From DASQJL01 sp036380835 (GTDB lineage Bacteria > Eisenbacteria > RBG-16-71-46 > SZUA-252): 64,000 nucleotides of DNA. The position numbers were made by a program, and so were the translations under genes. The notes beneath the pieces were generated by a model. The model saw only the letters and a program-made list of their open reading frames with translations. It made no database searches and was not told the origin of the DNA. Shown piece after piece: positions 16,283 through 22,558 of the stretch. The DNA lies in assembly GCA_036380835.1 (NCBI GenBank), contig DASVDZ010000069.1, positions 53,032 through 117,031 on the forward strand. Direction: 5' to 3'. The first letter of the stretch is position 1; the number at the start of each line of letters is the position of its first letter.

Positions 16283-16722
16283 CGCACGTGCCCGACCCGA
16301 TCCCGTTCGGCACGCCGGCGTGGGCCGCCGCGTTGCGCGAGGGGCTGAACGGGTCGTCGGAGTACCGGAACGCCGCGGCCAAGTGGGGCGTCGGGTGGAA
16401 CGGAAATCTGCTCCTGGCTTTCGAGGCCGACGGCGCCCTCGCGGCGCCGCTCCATCTCTTCCTCGAGCTCGCGGCCGGCCGGTGCACTCGGGCGGAGTTC
16501 GTCGGGGGATCGGGGCGGGACCGCGCGGAGGCCGGATTCACGCTCCGGGCTCCCTTCTCGCTCTGGCGGGACATCCTCGAACGGAGAGTCCTCGCGGCGA
16601 CCGCGATCCTGACGGGGAAGATGAAGGTGGAGGGAGACCGTCTCGCGCTGCTCCGGCACGCGGGCGCGAATCGCGCGCTGATCCACGTCACGGGGAGCGT
16701 GCCGACTCGGTTCCCGTCATGA
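16279..16722 (+). CDS. SCP2 sterol-carrier domain protein
   Basis: A 147-residue protein resembling the SCP2 lipid-binding fold: an N-terminal helix with NGSSEYRNAAAKW, strands through LLLAFEADGALAAPLHLFLEL, a segment typical of the family (LRAPFSLWRDILE), and GKMKVEGDRLALLRH near the end, equivalent to the SCP2 GKLKIxGD motif. It would bind a hydrophobic small molecule. The GTG start overlaps the FAD-oxidase stop (GTGA) and its own stop overlaps the next start, so all three genes are co-translated and may act on the same lipid-like compound. Confidence 0.8.
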   Translation: MTHVPDPIPFGTPAWAAALREGLNGSSEYRNAAAKWGVGWNGNLLLAFEADGALAAPLHLFLELAAGRCTRAEFVGGSGRDRAEAGFTLRAPFSLWRDILERRVLAATAILTGKMKVEGDRLALLRHAGANRALIHVTGSVPTRFPS

Positions 16723-17186
16723 GCGCGATCCGCCCCGCCCGGTTCCCGGGGGACCTTCCCGCCGTCCGCGCGCTCCTCGAGGAATACGCCGCGTCGCTCG
16801 GATTCGACCTCTCGTTCCAGGGGTTCGATCGCGAGCTCGAGGGCCTGCCCGGGGACTACGCGCCGCCGTCGGGCGCGATCCTCGTGGCCGAGGAGGAGGG
16901 AACGCCGGAGGGAATCGTCGCGCTCCGATCGCTGGAGCCGCCGGACGTGTGCGAGATGAAACGGCTCTACGTCCGTCCGTCCGCGCGCGGGCGCGGCCTC
17001 GGCCGCCGGCTCGCGGAGGCGATCGTGGCCGAGGCGCGCGCGCGCGGATACCGGCGCATGCGCCTCGACACCGTTCCGGCGATGGGAGAGGCGATCGGAC
17101 TCTATCGTTCGCTCGCATTCCGGACGATCGAGCCGTATCGCCTGAACCCCATTCCGGGAGCGCTCTTCTTCGAGCGCGCCCTCTGA
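16719..17186 (+). CDS. GNAT family N-acetyltransferase
   Basis: A 155-residue GCN5-related acetyltransferase. The acetyl-CoA pyrophosphate loop is LYVRPSARGRGLGRRLAEAI (R-x-x-G-x-G), followed by the typical YRRMRLDT strand and YRSLAFRTIEPY. The ATG overlaps the SCP2 stop (ATGA). Substrate unknown; it is the third gene of the coupled FAD-oxidase operon. A 7-bp GC hairpin follows at 17193-17208. Confidence 0.9.
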   Translation: MSAIRPARFPGDLPAVRALLEEYAASLGFDLSFQGFDRELEGLPGDYAPPSGAILVAEEEGTPEGIVALRSLEPPDVCEMKRLYVRPSARGRGLGRRLAEAIVAEARARGYRRMRLDTVPAMGEAIGLYRSLAFRTIEPYRLNPIPGALFFERAL

Positions 17187-17192
17187 CGGTGT

Positions 17193-17208
17193 CGCCGCCC
17201 AGGCGGCG
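17193..17208 (+). terminator. GC hairpin after the FAD-oxidase operon
   Basis: CGCCGCC-CA-GGCGGCG starts 6 nt after the GNAT stop. Only a 2-nt loop and no U-run, so intrinsic termination would be weak. Confidence 0.3.
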
Positions 17209-17238
17209 CCCGCTCCCGCTCCGGCCCCGGGGGGACGA

Positions 17239-17343
17239 TCACGCGGCCGCCGTCGCCTCGACGTGATGCTCCGAAATCGCCTTCAGCACCCGGACCACGT
17301 CCGCGTGCGAGATCCCGGAGGCGGAGCTCTCGGGCGCGCCGCG
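17239..17343 (-). pseudogene. Remnant C-terminal tail of a second CBS-domain gene
   Basis: The minus strand encodes a 34-residue peptide, RGAPESSASGISHADVVRVL followed by a KAISEHH-type end and a stop. It mirrors the C-terminus of the intact neighbouring CBS protein (SRGAPGISPTDVLHVLQAIS). The nucleotide sequences also align over ~45 nt (GAAATCGCCTTCAGCACC versus GAGATGGCCTGCAGGACG and onward). Nothing upstream in this frame resembles CBS domains. This looks like what is left after deletion within a tandem pair. Confidence 0.6.
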
Positions 17344-17369
17344 ATGGAAACGGGAGACGCGTTCCGTCG

Positions 17370-17849
17370 CTACGTGGCCGCGGCGAGCGCGGATTCCGCA
17401 CGATGGCGCGAGATGGCCTGCAGGACGTGCAGCACGTCGGTCGGCGAGATGCCGGGCGCGCCGCGCGAGCCGTCCGTGCGCGTGTGCAGGATCAGATCGT
17501 TGATCGACAGGATGCCGCACAGCTCGCCACCCTTGTCCACGACGGGAAGCCGGCGCACGCGGGCCTCGGCCATCGTCTCCATCGCCAGACGGATTTCATC
17601 CTCGGGCCGGCACGTGCGCGGCGATTTTCCCAGGATTTCACGCACCTTGATGGCCGAGGGCGCGCGATTCTTCGTCGCCGTGGCGATGCTCACGTCGCGA
17701 TCGGTCACGACGCCGATCAGGCGATTCCCCCTGTCCACGATGGGGACGATGCCGCAGTCCTGATCCCACATGATCATCGCCGCGGTGCCGAGGTCCGAGT
17801 CGGCGTGGCACGCACGGACCTCCCAGGTCATCAGATCACGTACTTTCAT
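17370..17849 (-). CDS. CBS-pair domain protein
   Basis: A 159-residue stand-alone CBS pair (Bateman module), MKVRDLMT..., with CBS 1 ~1-60 (GIVPIVDRGNRLIGVVTDRDV) and CBS 2 ~68-125 (VRRLPVVDKGGELCGILSIND). Such proteins bind adenine nucleotides and report energy or stress status. The short C-terminal tail is duplicated just downstream as a remnant. The ATG follows GGAGGGAACC. It lies 97 nt downstream of hsp20 on the same strand and probably shares its transcript. Confidence 0.9.
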   Translation of the reverse strand: MKVRDLMTWEVRACHADSDLGTAAMIMWDQDCGIVPIVDRGNRLIGVVTDRDVSIATATKNRAPSAIKVREILGKSPRTCRPEDEIRLAMETMAEARVRRLPVVDKGGELCGILSINDLILHTRTDGSRGAPGISPTDVLHVLQAISRHRAESALAAAT

Positions 17850-17946
17850 GGTTCCCTCCGTTCCCGGCGGCGCCGGAGCGCCACGGGTGCGTCGTCCGGC
17901 GCCGTCCGGGAGGCGGCGAGCGGCTCGGGAAGCGGCCGATCTCCGG

Positions 17947-18381
17947 CTATTCGATCTTCACCGGAATCGTCGCGCCCTTGCCCACTTTGGCCTTCGGGAG
18001 CTGGACCGTGAGGAGCCCGTTCTTGAAGGTCGCCTTCACGTCGCCCGGTTCGACCGGCACCGGAAGACGGAAGCTCCGGGAGAACATGCCCATCGCCCGC
18101 TCCATCCGATAGTGCTTCAGGTCCTTCTCCTCTTTCTCGTACTTCTTCTCCCCGCTGAACGTGAGGACGTTCTCCTCGAGGTTCACCGTGATGTCCTTCG
18201 GATCGATCCCCGGGACCTCGGCCTTGACGACCAGCACGTCGCCCTTGTCGGAGACGTCGATGACCGGCGTCCACTCACCCAGAACGGGGGAGGTGATGTC
18301 GGTCTCCCAGAGTTGATCGAAGATTCGATCCATTTCGCGCCTCAGCGCCGTGATCCCGTTGGTCGGTATGAGCGCTTTCAT
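17947..18381 (-). CDS. Hsp20 / small heat-shock protein
   Basis: A 144-residue alpha-crystallin-type chaperone that holds unfolding proteins. It has a short N-terminal arm, the alpha-crystallin domain (~40-130, VIDVSDKGDVLVVKAEVPGI, ENVLTFSGEKKYE, YRMERAMGMFSRSFRLPVPV with an FKNGLLTVQLPK end) and a C-terminal I-x-V motif (TIPVKIE) for oligomer assembly. The ATG at 18381 is chosen over the longer open frame because GAGG precedes it and the family starts here. A -24/-12-like element lies ~107 nt upstream. Confidence 0.95.
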   Translation of the reverse strand: MKALIPTNGITALRREMDRIFDQLWETDITSPVLGEWTPVIDVSDKGDVLVVKAEVPGIDPKDITVNLEENVLTFSGEKKYEKEEKDLKHYRMERAMGMFSRSFRLPVPVEPGDVKATFKNGLLTVQLPKAKVGKGATIPVKIE

Positions 18382-18487
18382 ATCGGTACCTCGGCGGTGC
18401 CCAGGGCCTGCCGAAGGGCGCGTGGGCACCGCGGCGCATCGCCCCTCGCGCCGGGATCGATCCGTCGAGCCCGGCTGATGGAACGAG

Positions 18488-18504
18488 TCGCACAAGGCGT
18501 GCCG
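18488..18504 (-). promoter_or_regulatory. Possible sigma-54 (-24/-12) promoter of hsp20
   Basis: Minus strand reads CGGCACGCCTTGTGCGA. The GG (complement of 18502-18503) and the GC (complement of 18490-18491) are 12 nt apart, as in sigma-54 promoters (TGGCAC-N5-TTGC); the second block is GTGC rather than TTGC. It faces hsp20 with a leader of ~95 nt. The adjacent operon encodes an NtrC-type sigma-54 activator. Confidence 0.35.
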
Positions 18505-18618
18505 CGCGCGCGGCCGGGGGGCGATCCCGCGCGCCACCCGCAACACGCCGTCCCAGACGGCGTTCCGGCCACCGCCCCGGGGGTTCTACTTCCGTACCGT
18601 TGAGCCGGGGAGCCCCGG

Positions 18619-18633
18619 CTGCCAATCTGGCAG
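18619..18633. promoter_or_regulatory. Inverted repeat CTGCCA-ATC-TGGCAG, possible activator site
   Basis: A perfect 15-nt dyad 16 nt upstream of the kinase start and ~116-130 bp upstream of the putative -24/-12 element of hsp20. That distance suits an enhancer-type binding site for the NtrC-like protein encoded just downstream, or an autoregulatory site. Inference from position and symmetry. Confidence 0.35.
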
Positions 18634-18648
18634 TGGAAAGGGGTGCCC

Positions 18649-19800
18649 ATGTCAGCCCGCCCGCGCCAGGATGCCGAACGACTCGATCTCGAAGGGGTTC
18701 GGCCCATCCTGCCTCAGTTGATCGATTCCCTGAACGACGCGGTCCTGGTCGTCGATCGGAACCGACGCATCGTCGCGGCCAATCGCCGCTATCACGACGT
18801 GTTCGGCCGGGGCGATCCGGTCTCCCCGGGCGCGGTCTGCGGCGGAACCCCGTGCTGCCCCGATGAATGCCGTCACGACGGCGCCGACGAATGCGCGGCG
18901 CAGGAAGTGATCCGGAACGCCCGTCCCGCCCACCGGCTCCGCCTCGTTCGCGACCTCGGCGGGATCCGCCGCCGCTGGGACGGCACGTTCAGTCCCGTCC
19001 TCGACGCCGCGGGCCAGGTGACGCACGTGGTCGAGGTCTGGCGCGACGTCTCCGAACGGAGCCGTCTCGAGGGACAGCTCAGCCACAGCGAGCGGCTCGC
19101 GTCGCTCGGAATCCTCGCGGCGGGCGTGGCGCACGAGATCAACAATCCGCTCGCCTCGATGCTGGCGGGCGTGGAGGCGCTCCGGCGCCGGTTCGTGGAG
19201 GCGGGGGGCGGCGTGGGGGGCATCGCGGCCGACGTCGATCGACTGCTCGGCATCCTCGAGCGCGAGGCGCGCCGCGTCCGCGTGATCTCGGACAAGCTGA
19301 TGATGCTCGCGCAGCCCGTCTCGGAGTCGGCCGTCTGGGTCGACCTGAACCGCGCGGCCGACGACACGATCGATCTGCTCCGCTACCAGATGTCGAAGCA
19401 GCGGATCCGGATCGTCTCGGAGCTAACGCGCGGCATCCCCTTGATCTGGGCGCGCGAGAGCGGCATCCGGAGCGTCTGCATGAACCTCATGATGAACGCG
19501 GTGCAGGCGATGCCCGAGGGAGGCACGCTCTGGGTCCGGACCTCGGCGGGCCAGGGCCGCCTATCGCTCGAGATCCAGGACACCGGCCCCGGAATCCCGG
19601 CGGAGTACATGGACCGGATCTGGGATCCGTTCTTCACGACGAAGCCGCCGGGCAAGGGAACCGGCCTCGGCCTGTCGATCACGCAACGCGTCGTCGCGCG
19701 CCACGAGGGGACGATCCGGGCCGAGAACGTCGCCGATCCCCGCGGGGCACGCTTCATCGTGGAGCTGCCGGAGCGCGGTGCGGGGGGAAGCAGTGGCTGA
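18649..19800 (+). CDS. PAS-containing sensor histidine kinase (NtrB-like)
   Basis: A 383-residue soluble kinase. The PAS domain (~20-140) contains a Cys/His cluster (CGGTPCCPDECRHDGADEC, five Cys) that could sense redox or metal. HisKA has phospho-acceptor His in AGVAHEINNPLAS. HATPase shows NLMMNAVQAMPEGG, DTGPGIP and GKGTGLGLS. It ends with an 8-nt overlap into the NtrC-type response regulator, its evident partner. ATG 18649 follows an AAAGGGG site; GTG 18643 is an alternative. Confidence 0.9.
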   Translation: MSARPRQDAERLDLEGVRPILPQLIDSLNDAVLVVDRNRRIVAANRRYHDVFGRGDPVSPGAVCGGTPCCPDECRHDGADECAAQEVIRNARPAHRLRLVRDLGGIRRRWDGTFSPVLDAAGQVTHVVEVWRDVSERSRLEGQLSHSERLASLGILAAGVAHEINNPLASMLAGVEALRRRFVEAGGGVGGIAADVDRLLGILEREARRVRVISDKLMMLAQPVSESAVWVDLNRAADDTIDLLRYQMSKQRIRIVSELTRGIPLIWARESGIRSVCMNLMMNAVQAMPEGGTLWVRTSAGQGRLSLEIQDTGPGIPAEYMDRIWDPFFTTKPPGKGTGLGLSITQRVVARHEGTIRAENVADPRGARFIVELPERGAGGSSG

Positions 19801-21154
19801 CATCCGGGTGCTGGTCGTCGACGACGAGGATTCGTTCCGTCAGATCGTCACCGAGGAGCTGACGCACGCCGGCTACACCATGGACGCGGCGTCCTCCCTC
19901 GAGGAGGCGCGGAGACTCCTCGCGCAGCGGAGTTTCCACGTCGTCTTCCTCGATCTTCGGCTCCCCGACGGGACCGGCCTCGATCTCCTCGAGGACATCC
20001 GGGCGTCCCTCTCCGCGACCCAGGTCGTCATCCTCACCGCGCACGGGACCGTGCAGGAGGCGATCCGCGCGATGAAGCAGGGGGCGTTCGATTTCCTGAC
20101 CAAGCCGTGCAAGCTGGAGGAGATCGAAGCGGTGCTGGAGCGCGCGCTCCAGACCCAGAGCCTGGAGCGTGGGAACCTGGCCCTCCAGCGCGACGTGGAC
20201 CGCCTGAAGCCGAGCGATCGGATCGTGGGCGATACGGCGGCGATCCAGGACGTGCTCTCGCTGATCGGCCGGGTCGCGTCGACCGACTCCACCGTGCTGA
20301 TCCGCGGCGAGAGCGGCGTCGGCAAGGAGCTGGTCGCGCGCGCGGTCCACCGGATGAGCCTCCGGGCGAAGCAGCCCTTCGTCGTCGTCGATTGCGCGTC
20401 CCTGCACGAGAACCTGCTCCAGAGCGAGCTCTTCGGGCACGAGAAGGGCGCCTACACGGGCGCGATCCGGCTCAAGCACGGCCTCTTCGAGGTGGCCGAC
20501 CGGGGCACCATCTTCCTCGACGAGATCGGGGAGGTCACGCCCGCGCTCCAGGTCAAGCTCCTGCGCGTGCTCGAGACCGGCATCTTCCGCCGGGTGGGAG
20601 GAACCGCGGACGTGAAGGTCGACGTCCGCGTGATCGCGGCCACCAACCGCGACCTCGAGTCGATGCTCTCCTCCGGGGCGTTCCGCGAAGATCTCTACTA
20701 TCGGCTCAACGTCTTCTCGATCCCGATCCCGCCGCTGCGCGACCGGCGGGAGGACGTCCCGCTCCTCGTCGACCACTTCGTCCGGGGCAGCGGCATCGTC
20801 GCGAAGAGGAACGCCAAGGTCTCGGCGGACGCGATGCGGGTGCTGGCCCGCTACCACTGGCCCGGCAACGTGCGCGAGATCCAGAACGTGATCGAGCGCG
20901 CGCTCATCCTCTGCGACGCCGGGATCGTGCTGCCCGAGCACCTGCCGATCGGCGTCCGCGTTCCGACCTCCCGGGAGACGCCGGCGGCCGGCTCGTCGCG
21001 GCCGACGCTCGCCGAGGCCGAGCGGCGGTACATCCGGCAGATCCTCGACGAGTGCCAGGGCCATCGCCAGAAGGCGGCGCACGTCCTGGGGATCAGCGAG
21101 CGGAACCTGTACCGGAAGCTGAAGGAGCTCCAGTCCGAGGTGGGAGCTTCGTAG
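19793..21154 (+). CDS. NtrC-family sigma-54-dependent response regulator
   Basis: A 453-residue activator of sigma-54 RNA polymerase. Receiver domain ~1-120 with phospho-acceptor Asp54 (FLDLRLPDG) and the conserved Lys in FLTKPC. The AAA+ domain is ~140-380, with Walker A GESGVGKE, sigma-54 contact loop GAYTGA (Tyr variant of GAFTGA), Walker B GTIFLDEIGE, and R-fingers. A Fis-type HTH is at the C-terminus (HRQKAAHVLGISERNLYRKL). GTG 19793 is chosen: it directly precedes ADIRVLVVDDE and has GGGGGGAAGC upstream. Likely targets include the divergent hsp20 (inference). Confidence 0.93.
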   Translation: MADIRVLVVDDEDSFRQIVTEELTHAGYTMDAASSLEEARRLLAQRSFHVVFLDLRLPDGTGLDLLEDIRASLSATQVVILTAHGTVQEAIRAMKQGAFDFLTKPCKLEEIEAVLERALQTQSLERGNLALQRDVDRLKPSDRIVGDTAAIQDVLSLIGRVASTDSTVLIRGESGVGKELVARAVHRMSLRAKQPFVVVDCASLHENLLQSELFGHEKGAYTGAIRLKHGLFEVADRGTIFLDEIGEVTPALQVKLLRVLETGIFRRVGGTADVKVDVRVIAATNRDLESMLSSGAFREDLYYRLNVFSIPIPPLRDRREDVPLLVDHFVRGSGIVAKRNAKVSADAMRVLARYHWPGNVREIQNVIERALILCDAGIVLPEHLPIGVRVPTSRETPAAGSSRPTLAEAERRYIRQILDECQGHRQKAAHVLGISERNLYRKLKELQSEVGAS

Positions 21155-21324
21155 CCGCCCCGGACCCCGTTCGCGCCTGACAGCCCGTCGCGCGACATGA
21201 CGCCAGCGTCAGGGCGCGCCGCCCGCCCCCCCGGTTCGCGCGAGAAGCGCCCGCCGGAACCCTCCGCACGACAACGCGATCGCGGATTCGCCCGGAGCGA
21301 AGGGCGCGGGCACGGATGTTGCCC

Positions 21325-21530
21325 TCACAGTCGCCGGGCGGCAGCCGCTCGCCGGTGATGCGGAGCCGCGCCGGCGACGCTCGACACTCCGAACGCCATC
21401 GCGGCTGCCGTTGCCACTGAGGGTCTGGCGTTCGGAAAAACAATGTGGGCGCCCGTCGAGGTTGCGATGGGGAAGGGGGTCCTCCCACTGTCGCGACGCT
21501 TGCGGTCCGGCGCGGCGCCCGCGTTTTTTT
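21325..21530 (+). ncRNA. Structured non-coding RNA candidate or long 3' UTR
   Basis: The 374-nt gap between the response regulator and the convergent EamA gene contains no credible gene but has ordered secondary structure. Stem 1 pairs GTCGCCGGGCGG (21330-21341) with 21366-21378: 12 bp with one bulged G. Stem 2 pairs TCCGAACGCCA (21388-21398) with TGGCGTTCGGA (21426-21436): 11 bp perfect, 27-nt loop. Stem 3 is the terminator at 21511-21530. A palindrome TGACGC-CA-GCGTCA lies at 21198-21211. It could be an independent small RNA or the regulated tail of the two-component operon; orientation is set by the terminator. Confidence 0.4.
21511..21530 (+). terminator. Intrinsic terminator
   Basis: CGCGG-CGC-CCGCG followed directly by seven T residues (21524-21530). 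This is the only classical rho-independent terminator I found in the window. It ends rightward transcription 376 nt after the response regulator stop. The T-run overlaps the stop codon of the convergent EamA gene. Confidence 0.8.
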
Positions 21531-22413
21531 ATGCTCCCTCCCGCTTTCCCGGCCGCCTCCCGCGAGAGTCCAACCACGTCTTGAGCGCCGTGGCCCCGAG
21601 GATCAAGCCCCCTCCCGCGTTGGTCCACGGCCCGGGGCGCTCCCCATTGACGAGCCACGCCCAGAGCGGGTTCAACGCCGGCTCGAGGAGCAGGAGCACC
21701 GACGCCTCGAGCGCCGGAACGTGCCGCATCGCGAGCGTGAGGAAGACGTACGCGACCCCGATCTGGACCACACCCAGCCCCGCCACGATCGCCCAGTCGA
21801 CGGGGCGCGCGGCGGCCACGGGGAGGGCGAAGGGGAGCGCCACGAGGAACGCCGCGAGGTTTCCGATGACCACGACCGCGGGCGCCTGGCCTTCGCCCCC
21901 CGCGGCGCGCCCCGACCACCGAAGCCCCATCACCGTGAGCGCCCACGTGACGCCGGCGCTCGCGGCAAGCACGTTCCCGAGGACCGGGTTCGGCGCCGTT
22001 CGAAGCGGGCTCTCCGCGCTCACGAAGAAGAGCGTGAGCCCGAGACCGATCATCGCGATCACGGCGAGATCGAACGGGCGGGTTCGCTCTCCGAGGAGCC
22101 AGGGGCCGAGGGCGAGGACGTAGAGCGGGGCGGTCGACTGGAGGAAGATGGTGTTCGCCGACGTCGTCAGCTTGTTCGCGAGGACGAAGAGGACGACCGT
22201 GGCGGCGTAGGGAACCGCGGCCAGGAGCGCGCGCGCGTTCCACCCGCGACGCGCCGAGGGCATGAGGAGCCAGACCGCCGCCGCCGCGATCCCCGACCGG
22301 AAACTCGCGACCTGCCAGCTCGTCAGGGCGCACGACTTGATGCCGGCCCCCCCGACGGAGAAGAGGAGGGCCGCCCCCAGCACCTGCAGGCGCGCGCGGG
22401 TCAGCGGATTCAC
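21529..22413 (-). CDS. EamA / DMT-superfamily transporter
   Basis: A 294-residue, ten-helix transporter built from two EamA repeats (first ~10-135, second ~155-285, with AYVFLTLAMRHVPALEASVL and LEPALNPLWAWL in the second). These proteins export amino acids or other metabolites. The frame is open to 22476; GTG 22413 (VNPLTRARLQVLG) is chosen because family members begin just before the first helix. No good ribosome-binding site is visible at either start. Its stop codon lies inside the T-run of the opposing terminator. Confidence 0.85.
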   Translation of the reverse strand: MNPLTRARLQVLGAALLFSVGGAGIKSCALTSWQVASFRSGIAAAAVWLLMPSARRGWNARALLAAVPYAATVVLFVLANKLTTSANTIFLQSTAPLYVLALGPWLLGERTRPFDLAVIAMIGLGLTLFFVSAESPLRTAPNPVLGNVLAASAGVTWALTVMGLRWSGRAAGGEGQAPAVVVIGNLAAFLVALPFALPVAAARPVDWAIVAGLGVVQIGVAYVFLTLAMRHVPALEASVLLLLEPALNPLWAWLVNGERPGPWTNAGGGLILGATALKTWLDSRGRRPGKREGA

Positions 22414-22469
22414 GGATGCGACCGGTATACCAGAGACGGACCCCCGAGCCCAGAAGTGTCGGCCCCCCC

Positions 22470-22498
22470 TTGACACCCCATGGGGGCGCGCCTAACGT
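22470..22498 (+). promoter_or_regulatory. Putative promoter of the PKD-repeat protein
   Basis: TTGACA (22470-22475, perfect -35), 17-nt spacer containing the palindrome CCCCATGGGG (22476-22485), and TAACGT (22493-22498, three of six -10). The leader would be ~55 nt and includes the AGAGGAAGG ribosome-binding site of the gene at 22559. Confidence 0.45.
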
Positions 22499-22558
22499 AG
22501 CAAGAGTGCGCGTGGCCGGGTAGCCGGGGCGCCGCGCGCCAGAGAGGAAGGTGGCGAC

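Noticed and set aside
17239..17520. A 93-codon protein over the CBS tail remnant
   Set aside because: Only its last 34 codons resemble anything. The upstream part is a shadow of the intact CBS gene, so I treat it as a remnant rather than a gene.
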